This document shows, one piece after another, positions 35,462 through 46,062 of a stretch of DNA of 64,000 nucleotides; within the stretch, counting starts at the first letter, position 1, and each line of letters starts with the position of its first letter. A program made the translations under genes and the position numbers. The DNA comes from Distichodus sexfasciatus (Eukaryota > Chordata > Actinopteri > Characiformes > Distichodontidae). The notes beneath the pieces were generated by a model. It was not told where the DNA came from and did no database searches. It saw nothing but the letters and a program-made list of their open reading frames with translations. The stretch spans positions 558,001 to 622,000 of the forward strand of contig JAVGVS010000236.1 of the NCBI GenBank assembly GCA_032718565.1. The letters run 5' to 3'.

Positions 35462-36527
35462 TAGTGCTGGGCGATAAAACGATCTTGATATTTTATCGAG
35501 AAAAATGTGATGACGATAACGATGATAAACTAAGCTATAAAATTCGATCATACTTGTTTGTCCACTATGCGACAGCGCGTTGAGATAGACAATGATGCAA
35601 ATTTGCCCATAACAGACGAAAAAGCCGCGCGGTAAACATTAGTGGTCGCGTGCCGAGATATACTTAACGTTCAGAGTGCTTATACACGCGCGACATGGAT
35701 GGCGCTCTCAGTGTTCTCTTGACGCATCCGCTGAGCATGTCGTCATAAATTTATGAGAGTTGCAGTACCTCTTGAAAAATTGGGGCGGCTGTATGTTAAA
35801 GTTTTGCCACGTGACGTCAGCATCGTTGTTTACTGTCAACGCGGCTGAACGGTTTCGCCGGGTTTTTTGCACCTTTGTAACATCCGAATGCAAATAATTT
35901 TTTATCTTCCTCATTTCACAGCGAAACGTTTTCTCTCACTGCCGCTTTCTACTTCTTCCTCTTCTTCTGTCACTTAACGGCAGACTGGACGCTTTTATGG
36001 TGTACACTGCCACCTGTTGGAGTCCTCATGATTAAGCGCAAGCGCACCCGTCACGTAGCTTGAGTATGTTGCGGCCCTTAGGAAAGGTGCCGCAGTGAGT
36101 GAAAAAAGGCGATGAAAATGCAGCACTTTATAGTTACGGCGGACGCTTTGACAACAAATGCCGCCTGGGAATAAACTACTAAAATACGAACGTGAAAGCA
36201 CCAGATGACGCTTTTCGTAACTTAGCAACAACAAGCACCGAGAAAGCGCTCTGGAAGTGAGGTGTTGACAGCTCTCTTTAGCTGTTCTTTGGCAGCGGCA
36301 ATTTTTTTTCCCCCAGTTCTCAGGGCTCTTCAAGTAGAAATTTGTTGAAAATGATCTGTTTAATATTGTTTGATTATTTTAACTTGTTCATTCAGTCTGT
36401 ATAAGAATCCAAAAAAAACAAAACATAAAAAAACTACAATATGACAATATATCGTGATAATTATCGAAATCGATCAATATGACAAAAAATATCGTGATAA
36501 TGTTTTTGTGCATATCGCCCAGCTCTA
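35462..36527. mobile_element. Non-autonomous hAT element, family A, copy 2
   Basis: Ends TAGTGCTGGGCGATAAAACG and ATATCGCCCAGCTCTA, with an exact 8-bp target duplication CTGTAGTG at 35454-35461 and 36528-36535. Length is 1066 bp. It contains a segment at about 35871-36045 missing from copy 1; that segment is bordered by GCACC strings, so copy 1 may have lost it by a microhomology deletion. The 112-residue minus frame shares a stretch with copy 1 but has no known domain. Confidence 0.93.
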
Positions 36528-36535
36528 CTGTAGTG

Positions 36536-37457
36536 TGCAGTTGTGGTGCGATTAGTGACGTCCAGAAATTGCTTTCTGCGAGTTGACAAATGTGTAAATT
36601 CCAGCCACTGAGGGCGATAAGGGGGATAAAATACCACGCAGAAAAAGTGTGAAATTTCCTTTCTAATTTCCAGCTAAAGTGAGCCGCCAGATGTCATTAT
36701 TCTTCAAGACGATCCCTGAGTCGACTGGGGCAGCTAATTTACATTTGGGCCCATTTCCATAATTTACATCCCAGTTCAGCCGTATGAGTGATTAGAGGCT
36801 CTAATATCCAATGAATAAGAATAAACCTCTTGGTCAGTAGATTTTTGCGACAGTGATTGATTATGCAGTAATTAGATGAAAAAAAAACACATTTTGCATT
36901 CCCTTTGAAAGTGCCGTTGGAGGTAATGGAGGTCTCTCTCTCTCTCTCCCTCTCCCTCCCTGGCACAGTGACCTGGCTCTAATGTGAATAGATTGCCATT
37001 TATCTGCTGCTGCTCTTGTCCCTATTAGCATTAATTAATAGTCATGGTCTATGAGCTCTCTCCGCTTTTGTTTTATGGATTAAAACATGATTGAACGGGT
37101 TATTATTGATGAGGTAAAAAAAAAAAAAATCGCAGTGTTTAGGCCGGCCGGTGTAGGCTATTACCCACATGAAGCGGGACGCAGCTCGCCGATTAGGTGC
37201 CATTGATCAGCGGTGGCCAACGGACTAGCCTGTCTAGCAAACTGCCCATGTGATGACGACAAGGAAAACCGTGTTGCGCTACACAGTACGGACAAACACA
37301 TCACATATGATGCTGCGTATTGCAATGAACAGCCCTGAAGGTTATGTTATACGCTTGTTTCTGGCCAGTCGACTTTTGAACTAGCTTGAATGACTTTTGC
37401 TTGAATGACAAAATCGAGCACAATTAGCTAAAAGTCCTCCACAGAAGACAGCAGATA
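36536..37457. other. Unique stretch, candidate conserved non-coding DNA
   Basis: No transposon is recognised; a short CT run is at about 36935-36958 and an A-run at 37117-37129. Bases 36730-37090 contain many ATTA/TAAT cores (GCAGTAATTAGATG, GCATTAATTAATAGTC, GATTGATTATGCAG), a composition common in developmental enhancers. No exon seen. Confidence 0.3.
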
Positions 37458-37465
37458 CAAGGCAA

Positions 37466-37834
37466 TAGGGCTGCTCGATTATGAAAAAAAACATAATCAC
37501 GATTAATTTGGTCAATCTTGAAATCACGATTATTTAACACTTTACTTTGTGTTACTATTTAAGACTTTATGCTGCTCTCCTCCTTCCGCCATCTTTACCC
37601 GCTCAGACTGTACACCGCCACCAGAACACACACGTGCGTTCAGTCTTCGGAAGGTGCGTTAGTGCGCGTGCGTGTGTCATTCGGAACACATGACAAAATA
37701 TGAGTATACTTGCAGAGCGTAATGTGGCAAAATTATTGTAATTATAATTGTTTTTTGTCGATTACATTATTTTTGTGATTGTTTGGAGCTGAAATTGAAA
37801 TTGAAATTAAAATTCGATTAATTGCACAGCCTTA
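37466..37834. mobile_element. 369-bp hAT MITE, family M, copy 2
   Basis: Nearly identical to 18817-19179 and in the same orientation. It starts TAGGGCTGCTCGATTATG and ends TTAATTGCACAGCCTTA. An exact 8-bp target duplication, CAAGGCAA, lies at 37458-37465 and 37835-37842. Differences seen by eye: one A-run change, a few substitutions (CACATGAC versus CACAAGAC), and one extra ATTGAA unit near the right end. Confidence 0.95.
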
Positions 37835-37842
37835 CAAGGCAA

Positions 37843-38144
37843 AGACATTAGGCGAGGCAGGTCTAAACACAAACGTGCTGACACTAGTAGACTCACCTAA
37901 AGGAGGACAGGGAGCGCCGGACAAGTCATCTTCTAGTGGCCAAACCGGGGATAATGGCGATCGTCACACCACCAAACATTAAGTGTATGTACGTTAATTA
38001 ACAATACCTTAGAATGTGGAAATAGCAATTAACACGGCTAAGCATCTGCATTTAGTGATGCCGTATGTGCTGATTGTTAAAGCTGAGAATGGGGAAAATT
38101 GTATTGGTCCCCATCTTTTCTGGCCATGGAGGGACCCCAATGTG
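37843..38144. other. Unique stretch
   Basis: No feature recognised between the MITE and the next hAT element. Confidence 0.4.
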
Positions 38145-38152
38145 GAGTTCTA

Positions 38153-38865
38153 GGGCCCTATGAAATCCGTTTTGTTTTTTCCTAAATTCCGTTTTATTTT
38201 TTCCTGAATTCCGTTTTTTTTTTTCATTTTTTATTCTTCTGAATTCCGTGTTTTACGTTATAATCATATTTATTCACCTAAAAAGTGTCTAATTATGGAG
38301 TGGATGGGAAAAAAGAACAATGTAATAGAAAAAAAAATCACATTAAATGACTTATTCAACTTCAACAAAGTGCTGGGGTTCAGCAGAACATTTACTGCTT
38401 TGGTAAAACATTTACCTGTAAACAACAAAAAACATTCATTTATTCATTTCAACGAAACGTTTCTGATGTGAGTTTTTGACTGTAAGTGGTCGTCACGTGG
38501 TCTTGCAGGTGCAGTCTATCGTGCTGGCGAAACTTACAAAAGAGTTGTTCTCCCTGTTCATAAAAATCGTTTGGGTATTGTTCTGCTCTAAACTTAGCAC
38601 TAACAGTCGAATTTCGTAATTTTTTTGAGGACTTCAGTGTTTCAGCGAGCCTCTTCGCCATAGCTGACAGTTGACGTTTCCCCCTCAGGTCACACGTACG
38701 GGGGCTGCAGCGGCCAAAACTGATTAGAAACCGGCGCTTTTCTTTGCCCAAACACTGATATCAGCGAATTGTACGACATTCCGCGTTCTACAACGGATTC
38801 CATTTTATTTGTTGAATTCTGCCATTCCGTCCGCGTTTTCCGCATGGCGGAAATCATAGGGCCCT
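38153..38865 (-). mobile_element. hAT element with degenerate transposase start
   Basis: GGGCCCTATGAAATCCGTTT at the left and GCGGAAATCATAGGGCCCTA at the right are inverted repeats. An 8-bp direct repeat GAGTTCTA lies at 38145-38152 and 38866-38873; because TA belongs to both element and target, the exact end could shift by two bases. The interior is T-rich at the left and holds a minus-strand frame (38449-38751) related to a BED-type hAT N-terminus. Confidence 0.85.
38449..38751 (-). pseudogene. hAT transposase N-terminal relic (CGGBP1-like, BED-type)
   Basis: 100 residues. The segment NDFYEQGEQLFCKFRQHDRL followed by QDHVTTTYSQKL resembles the BED/CGGBP1-like zinc finger of hAT transposases, in which an acidic or polar residue pair, LFC, C, and later H...H chelate zinc. 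Here the expected second cysteine after LFC is replaced (LFCKFR) and the C-terminal histidine is missing, so the finger is broken. The catalytic RNase H domain is absent. The location inside TIR-bounded hAT DNA supports the assignment; the family detail is inference. Confidence 0.55.
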
Positions 38866-38873
38866 AGAGTTCT

Positions 38874-39147
38874 ACACAATTTATTCGAACAAGACGCATG
38901 CAAAGGTCATTGTCGGGTTTATGTCATAGCCCTAAAAACATTCCTTCAATCAAAATATCAATCCAGCATTGTAGCAGACAGAATAGGCCTACCTTTATTC
39001 ACGATCCATTGAGTACCCAACAATAAAGAGAGATGTCCTGAAAGCAACTGATGTCAAACGTCTCCCTTTATACCCAACAAAACCTTTTCGCCAACATGAT
39101 CAGACCTGCAAGCTAATTTCTTTCCTCCTCATGTTGTTTTCTAATCT
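38874..39147. other. Unique stretch
   Basis: Short non-repetitive segment before the L2-like tail; nothing recognised. Confidence 0.35.
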
Positions 39148-39316
39148 CTACATTTACATTTACAGCATTTAGCAGACGCTCTTATCCAGAGCGACTTACA
39201 ACAGTGCTTTGTAGTCCACGACTGTTCTTTGATCTGTAAAGCTATGTTGTAAAAGTTATATACTTGAACAAAAAAGCGTGTTAGAGAAAAATGAAAGTTC
39301 ACAGACAAACGTACAT
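39148..39316 (-). mobile_element. L2-like LINE 3' end fragment
   Basis: On the minus strand it reads ACGTTTGTCTGTGAAC, GATCAAAGAACAGTCGTGG, GTAAGTCGCTCTGGATAAGA, and ends in CTGTAAATGTAAATGT. It aligns by eye with 59029-59220, which lies directly behind a reverse transcriptase C-terminal peptide. It is therefore a 5'-truncated LINE tail. Confidence 0.75.
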
Positions 39317-39419
39317 CTTCAAACTCATCCCAAAACCCCAGTCTGCAGCACACCATTATTAATTAATTCTGGCAAAGTCACAACCAAATAAAAACTTTAA
39401 CGAACACTGCAAAACGAAC

Positions 39420-40135
39420 TAAAATGAAATATTTCAACTTTGTTTTTGTTGTTGTTTTGTTTTTCCGCTTGATTTTCACACTGTCCTGTTCAAAATAGAG
39501 TTAGTTTTGATTGTTTACCCCAAATTTCAGCAAAATCGGACCTTATGGTTCTTGTTATATAGCCATTTAGCCTTTACAGCGCCCCCTGTTGTTAAATTGG
39601 TGCCATTGTTGCTAGCTGGACCAAAGCAGTCCAAAGATACAACTGTTTAAGCCAAAGTAATTTATTTGCTCATTTGAGCTACCCCTTTGTGAAATCCCAA
39701 AAAAGCTTCATGTTATGGTATCAGGCTAAGTCTGCAGATTTATTTGACGCCTCACTTGCCTTAATCAGCTAATAAGCCTGGGAGAAGTTCACAAAAGTTT
39801 GTTTAGCGTATTATACAAATTAGCTCAAAATCTAAAAATGGGAAGTTCATAGTCCCAATTAGAAGGTTGTTTGGCTTGAGCCAAAGAATCAAATAAAGCA
39901 CACAGGGTTCGAGAGTTAGAGGAGTTAGAGGTCAAAATGTGTTTTCTTTTGCTATAGCGCCAATTATAGGCCGATCACAAGGCTTTTAGGCTTATGCCAA
40001 GATGCACACCATTCCTTCCTGCCCTGAAAATTTCAGCTTTCTGCAACTTCCGGTTTAGACTTAAAAAAAGAATAATAATAAAGAAAAAAACAAAACAAAA
40101 GAACAATTACAATAGGGTTCCATAACAGTTAGTAG
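39420..40135. repeat. Dispersed fish repeat (GCCCCCTGTTG type)
   Basis: The segment includes AAATTTCAGCAAAATCGGAC, AGCGCCCCCTGTTG and GCCGATCACAAGGCTTTTAG. Near its end it has GAAAATTTCAGCTTTCTGCA, then an A/AAT-rich string and ACAATAGGGTTCC. I recognise this arrangement from a common teleost dispersed repeat; it encodes nothing. Limits are approximate. Confidence 0.55.
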
Positions 40136-40137
40136 GG

Positions 40138-40466
40138 CTGGGTTCAAAAAATCGATTCACCGATCAATATCGATTCTCGTTCGAAAAATACGATATCAAT
40201 TCAAAAATTCGCGGCTCGATCTTTTCCTGCGGCTGTGCACTACTTCTCACGACCGCGCAAGGAGAGCTATAAAAACGTGAGACCGGCGAAACCGAAACCG
40301 AATAGAGCCATGGCTGAAGCTGCTCCGCTCAAATCACCGTCTGGCCTAAAGGCCGATGTTTGGCAACACTTCGGTTTTAAAACAAGTTATTTTATAACCA
40401 AGCAAAACTAGTATTGACGCAAAGAAATCTCTAAATAAATTGATATCGAATCGAATCGAGAATTGG
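40138..40466 (+). mobile_element. 5' end of a hAT element with ZBED-like start
   Basis: It starts TAGGGCTGGGTTCAAAAAAT. At about 40310 an ATG opens MAEAAPLKSPSG then LKADVWQHFGF before a stop after about 30 codons. The VW-x-HFGF motif is the usual opening of BED zinc-finger hAT transposases. The rest of the element is lost; a family S SINE follows at once, after GATATCGAATCGAATCGAG. Confidence 0.6.
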
Positions 40467-40700
40467 ACGTAATGGTAGGTTGTTCGCCCCGTGATCAGAA
40501 GGTCGCAGGTTCGAATCCAGGGCCGGCAAAGTTGCCACTGAGGTACTCATGAGCAAGGTACCGTCCCCAAACACTGCTCCCTGGGCGCTTGTTAGCTGCC
40601 CACTCCTCCATCACCATCACAGATGGGTCAAATGCAGAGGTCACATTTTGTTGAGGTGCACTGTGTGGTGTGGTGTGTTCACAATGACAAATAATCACTC
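40467..40700 (+). mobile_element. tRNA-derived SINE, family S, copy 6
   Basis: GTAATGGTAGGTTGTTCGCC, B box GGTTCGAATCC at about 40509, CTCATGAGCAAGGTACCGTC, GCGCTTGTTAGCTGCCCACT, tail GTGTTCACAATGACAAATAA. A small insertion (CATCACCATCAC) lies in the middle. Confidence 0.9.
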
Positions 40701-40999
40701 CATTCATTCATTATCTGATATGCTTAATCCCAACCGGGGTTGCGCTTAGGGTTAGGCGTCGAACAACCCTGAGTAGCCGCCGACACACCGCGGGGCACAC
40801 ACACTCACACAGTCACACTCACATTCACACCTTACGGGGCCAATTTAGAGTCGCCAATTAACCTATAGTGCATGCCTTTGGACTGTGGGAGGAAACCCTC
40901 GGGAGAAAACCCATGCTAACATGCAAACTCCACACAGAAAGGCCCCACGGTCGTGCCCGGGGGGCGGCAGCGCTAACCACTGCGCCACCGTGCCGCCCC
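40701..40999 (-). mobile_element. DANA/Mermaid-like SINE
   Basis: On the minus strand it starts GGGGCGGCACGGTGGCGCAG and GTGGTTAGCGCTGCC (A-box region). It continues through CTGTGTGGAGTTTGCATGTT, AGCATGGGTTTTCTCCCGAG and CCACAGTCCAAAGGCATGCA. It ends in CAGATAATGAATGAATG-like sequence abutting the family S SINE. This arrangement is that of the DANA/Mermaid SINE group of fish. Confidence 0.85.
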
Positions 41000-43065
41000 T
41001 GCAGTTATATTATAAAACGTAATCTAAGAGTCAAATGTTGGTGAATGAGGCCCACGCATCCGAGGAATACATATAAAGAGGATTCTAAAAAGCATACATG
41101 TCTGAAAAATCATCAAAAATCCGAGAAACGGAGAACAAAAAAAAGGGGCGGGAAAAACACGGTCAAATTATGAAAAGAACTTATGCCAGTACAAATACAC
41201 AGCCAGCATCTTGCAAGGAAACTATGGAAACTGAAAGGGCCGTTTATTCAGGAAGTGAAAATTAAAATTCAAGTGAACTTGACCTGATAATCACGGATCT
41301 CTCTAAAGACCTGGAAAGGAGGCCTGGGAGGAGAGGAGAGACTTTGCTCCAGGCCCCTAGTGTATCCTTACACCATGATTAATATTTAAGATGAGAACAA
41401 AGGCATTCTTCCAGCACAAATTATTATTTTTTTTTAGATTTCACTTGCATATGACAGCCTAATATCAGTCCTGAAAAAGGCCACTATTATGATGTCAGAA
41501 AGCCCCAATATATTGTGCAGCATCATGGTGCCGCAGGGCTCAATATAGTGAGACTAAATATAGTGTACAAGCATGAAGCTGAGGGTTTTTGGAGAGCATA
41601 TGAAGGAAACAGTTGCGGAGGCGTCTCGATGAAGCCCTGCTCCGTCCTCGCTTTGGGTGTTTAGGGTAATGATGGCTGGGGACCGGAATATTTTTCGAGC
41701 ACTATCAAAAATAGCCCAGCTTAAGGTTCTGCCTACCAGGCAGCGCGAAGGGAGGTGGCAAGCGGTTAAATTGGGAAATGACGCATGGCCCTCTGTATGT
41801 TGCGCGTCACGCGCAGACGCTCGATCACGCGTATGCCGTGCCCCTGAATGCGTCCTGCGCTTCTCTGACACTAATGCGCGGCGAAGGGTGCCGGGCTACG
41901 CGAGATAACGAAGCGTGCCACTCCTCTGTCTGCCGCCACCTGACACCGGCGTGCCGCCGCCTCGCCACTCGTCCTTATTGCCGCCCCTCCCGTCGGTGTC
42001 GCTGCAGGCTTGCCAACACAAAAGGGATGGACGGGGGCATTAAGACTGTTTTCGCTAACGCGTTGTTGAATGGCCGTTGCTCCTCAACTCCAAGCGACTT
42101 GATGTGTACGCGTCATTACATTCGGTTGGCATTGCGGTACGAGAGACTGGCTTGTTGCCTTCGTTGCAACGCCATCACTCTCATTTGTAACATTTTTGTA
42201 AGGTAAATTCATACACTTTAATACAGGTATAACCTGAGAAATTTACATGTTGTAACATATTCTAAGTTCATCCTCAGTCCAAATTATTTTGGTGGAAAAT
42301 TCCAGAAATATCCAGTGCATTAAAAAAGGAACCCATATAAACCCATTTGAATGTTCCGAGTAATAATGTTCGGTTCATCTCATAATTTGCTATATCCTAT
42401 TGTGCGTATTGTATGAATTAAATGTTGACAATTACCATTTATATACACGTGAAAATCCTCTTATATATGGGTCTGTAGATATTCTAATATCTGTGCTTTT
42501 GCCCATCGCCTTGGGTCTTGGAAGGCAAGCGGACACGGGGGATTACTGTACATTGAACACGGCCGCTGGGTCCGTAAACAGTGAGCACAGCAAGCCGCAG
42601 TCCGTCGCGGGTGCCGATGTTCTCTGCATCCTGGCTGTCATGTCATCAGGTGATGTCATCTTGCTCATGAAGGGCTGCTGGTTTTTAAGGAGGAAACTTG
42701 TTCCTTCTACAGGAGGAAGCTTCTATCATTCCGTCCCACGCTCCTTCCCACCTGCACATGTGGGAACAGACGTGTACATAGACAGGGCCCACACACACAC
42801 TGACACAACTTTGCCTTTTTAACGATGCCTTGACAGTGCCTCTCTGACAGGGGTTCGAGAGGGGGAAACGGTGTGGTGAGGACTGTAAAACAAAAAAAAA
42901 AAAGTCATCTTTTCCTTAGACACCTCCAGAACTTTCATTACCAGCCTACGCAGAAGTTAATCCAGCCTAAGGGAAGAAGGCAACAGGGAGAACGGGAGGG
43001 AGTGGGGGAGAGAGACTTGAATCACACCACAGTTAATGATGTGTAAGTGACCTGGACCTGTAAGC
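41000..43065. other. Unique stretch with a CpG-dense patch
   Basis: Mostly complex DNA. Bases about 41720-42090 are dense in CG dinucleotides (GCGCGTCACGCGCAGACGC, GGCGTGCCGCCGCCTCGCC), standing out from the CG-poor surroundings, and could be a small CpG island. The 142- and 140-residue plus frames at 41778-42206 and 42400-42822 lack recognisable domains and are not called. Confidence 0.35.
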
Positions 43066-43190
43066 CCTAGCAGCTCTCTCTCTCACACACACACTCCCTC
43101 TCTGCTGGATATCTTTCACTACATACTTTTTGCATGGCTGCACGTCGTGACTTACTCTCAGTTAATGTGTAATAAACTCCTGTCGAGGTT
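43066..43190. repeat. Flank copy 1 of the duplicated polypurine locus
   Basis: CT run, CA run, then CTTTCACTACATACTTTTTG, ACTCTCAGTTAATGTGTAAT and AAACTCCTGTCGAGGTTG. The same order of elements recurs at 45747-45885, which marks a duplicated boundary. Confidence 0.8.
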
Positions 43191-45746
43191 GGAGAGAAGG
43201 GCAAGGGATAAGAGTTGAGGGGACACGAGGTGAGGAGAGGAAAGGACTGAGAGCACAGAGGAGAAAATGAACGAGGGAAGGGAGACGAGAGGTGAGGGGA
43301 CGAGGGGGAGGAGAGGAAGGGGATAAGTGAGAGCACAAGGGGGGAGGAGAGGAATGGGGATAAGAGGTGAGGGGACGAGGGGGAGGAGAGGAAGGGGATA
43401 AGAAGTGAGGGGATAAGGGGGGAGGGGAGAAAGGGGATGAGAGGCGAGGGGACAAGGGGGAAGAGAGGGAAGGATAAGAAGGATATGGGGGGAGGGGAGG
43501 AAGGGACAGGAGGAGGGACAGCAAGAGAGGAGGATAAGGGGAGGGGAGGAAGGGGATGAGAGGGTGAGGGGACAAGGGGGAAGAGAGGAAGGGATGAGGG
43601 GAGGTGAAGGGACAAGGTGGGAGGAGAGGAAGGGGATGAGAGGTGAGGGAACAAGGGGGGAGGAGAGGCAGGGGATGAGAGGTGAGAGGACAAGGGGGAG
43701 GAGAGGAATGGGAGCAGAGGTGAGGGGACTTCCAGGGGGAGGGAGAGGAAGGGGGACAAGAGAGGTGAGGAGGGGAAGAGAGGAAGGATAAGAAGTGAGG
43801 GATAAGGGGAGGGGAGGAAGGGCGAGAGGAGGGGACAAGGGGGTGAGAGGAAGGATGAGAGGTGAAGGACAAGGGGAGGAGAGGAAGGGGATGAGAGGTG
43901 AGGGAACAAGGGGGGAGGAGAGGCAGGGGATGAGAGGTGAGAGGACAAGAGGAGAGGAGGGGAGATGATGGGAGGCGAAAGAATAAAAGCAGACGACAAG
44001 AAAGGGATGAGAGGTTAGAGAATGAGAGGAGAGGTGAGGGAAGAGAACTTAAGGGAGGAGAGGAAAGGGATGAGAGGTTAGGCAAGGAGAGGAGAGGTAA
44101 GGAATGAGAGGTTATGGAATGAAAGGAGAGGAGATGAAATGATGAGAGTTGAGAAAACTTGAAACGTGAACAGGAAAGGGATGAGAGGTTATGGGAGAAG
44201 CGGGGATAGAAAAAATGAGAGGTGATCGGACAAGGGAGGAGGAGAAGAGGAAAGGGATGTGAGATGAAGGGAAGGAAAAGGTCACAGGTGAAGGGATGAG
44301 TATAGAGGAGACGAAAAGGAGGCGAGGAACTAAGAAAAGGATGTGATGTGAGTTGAGAGGAAAGTGGGGGAAAGGGTTGAATATGGGATGAGACTAGAGG
44401 AGAGGAGACGGATGAGAGATTAGGGAACAAGAGCAGATGAGAGGGAAAAATTACCGACGAAAGAGGATGAAAGGAATGAGAGGTTAGGGGACAAGGCGGA
44501 AGAGAGGAAAGGGATATGTGAGGGGAGGGAAATGATCAAAGGTGAGGGGATAAGAATAGAGGAGAGGAAAAGTAGGTGAGGAAGTAAGAAGAGAGGAGAA
44601 GAAATGGATGAGAGGTTAGGGAGCAAGAGCAGACGAGAGGAAGAGAATGAATGATTAGGGAAGAGGAGAGGAGAAGGAAGGGAAGAGAGCTTATGGGAGG
44701 AGAGGACATGAAAGGAATGAGAGGTAAGGGAATAAAAGGAGAGGAGATGAAATGATGAGAGATGAAGAAATTAGAGAAGAAGAGAGAAAAGGAATGAGAG
44801 GTTATGGGAGGAGAGGAAAGGGATGTAAGGTGAGGGAACGAGAGCAACACAGGGTAAAAGGGATGAGAGTTTTGGGAACAACAAAACATGAGAGGAAGAA
44901 GATGGGAGGTTAGGGGACCAGAAGAGAGAAGAGGAAAGGGATGAGAGGATAAGAAAGGGAAGAGAAGTTAGGGAAAGAGAGGAGGGGAAAGGAAAGGGAT
45001 GAGAGGTGAGGGGACAAGAGGCGAGGACAAGAAAAAGGTTGAGAAGTTAGGGAAAGAGAGGAGGGGATAGGAAAGGGATGAGGACAAGAGGAGGGGAAAG
45101 AAAAGCGATGAGAGGCGAGGACAAGAAAAAGGTTGACAAGTTAGGGAAAGAGAGGAAGGGACAGGAAAGGGATGAGAGGCGAGGGGACAAGAGATGAGCA
45201 CAAGAAAAAGGTTGAGAAGTTAAGTAAAAAGAGGAGGGGACAGGAAAGGGATGAGAACGAGGGGACAAGAGGCGAGGACAGGAAAGGGTCGAGAAGTTAG
45301 GGAAAGAGAGGAGGGGACAGGAAAGGGATGAGAGCCGAGGGGACAAGAGGCGAGGACAGGAAAGGGTCGAGAAGTTAGGGAAAGAGAGGAGGGGACAGGA
45401 AAGGGATGAGAATGAGGGGACAAGAGACGAGGACAAGAAAAAGGTTGACAAGTTAGGGAAAGAGAGGAGGGGATAGGAAAGGGATGAGAGGCGAGGGGAC
45501 AAGAGACAAGCACAAGAAAAAGGTTGAGAAGTTAAGTAAAAAGAGGAGGGGACAGGAAAGGGAAGAGAACGAGGGGACAAGAGGCGAGGACAGGAAAGGG
45601 TCAAGAAGTTAGGGAAAGAGAGGAGGGGACAGGAAAGGGATGAGAGGCGAGGGGACAAGAGACAAGCACAAGAAAAAGGTTGAGAAGTTAGGGAAAGAGA
45701 GGAGGGGACAGGAAAGGGATGAGAACGAGGGGACAGGATAGGATCT
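43191..45746. repeat. 2.5-kb polypurine minisatellite
   Basis: The plus strand is almost pure A/G. The first about 0.8 kb has units near GAGGAAGGGGATGAGAGGTG plus AGGGGACAAGGGGG (about 39 bp). The middle is diverged. The last 0.8 kb (about 44960-45746) has clean units of about 77 bp containing GGGGACAGGAAAGGGATGAG, GGGGACAAGAGGCGAGGACA and GAGAAGTTAGGGAAAGAGAG. The minus frame of 422 residues (43162-44430) and its neighbours are Ser/Pro/Leu low complexity and not genes. G-run spacing would allow quadruplex or triplex structure. Confidence 0.9.
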
Positions 45747-46062
45747 CTCTCTCTCTCTTGCTCTCTCTCTCTCACACACACTATTCTGAAAGCCTTTCAT
45801 TACATTCACATACTTCTTGTAGGACAGCAACTGACGACATTGGCGAGTCACTCTCAGCTAATGCATAATAAACCCGTGTCGAGGTTGAGCAGACAGAAGA
45901 GGGTCCGGGATGAAAGGTGAGGGGACGAGACAGGTGAGGGCACGAGAGAGAATGAGAGGAGAGGTGATCAGAGGAGAGGAGCTGGATGTAAGGAGAAGAG
46001 ATGAGGGCAGAGGGGAAGAGAAGAGAGGGATGGGGGTGGAGAAGAGAGTCCTGCCAGCCTCC
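45747..46062. repeat. Flank copy 2 and start of a second polypurine tract
   Basis: CT run, CA run, CTTTCATTACATTCACATAC, ACTCTCAGCTAATGCATAAT, AAACCCGTGTCGAGGTTG, and then purine-rich GAGGGGACGAGACAGGTGAG. This repeats the order at 43066-43200, so the whole locus is a tandem duplication whose second purine tract is short (about 160 bp). Confidence 0.8.

Noticed and set aside
41778..42206. 142-residue Cys/Arg-rich plus frame
   Set aside because: It follows the CpG-dense patch, where stops are rare by composition; no known motif.
43162..44430. 422-residue minus-strand open frame, the longest in the window
   Set aside because: It is a translation of the polypurine minisatellite: Ser/Pro/Leu/His low complexity, overlapping long frames in the other two minus phases, no domain.
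43067..45781. Other long minus frames (310, 244 and 226 residues)
   Set aside because: They come from the same purine-rich repeat read in different phases; repeats such as LSSPLVPSPL reflect the DNA unit.
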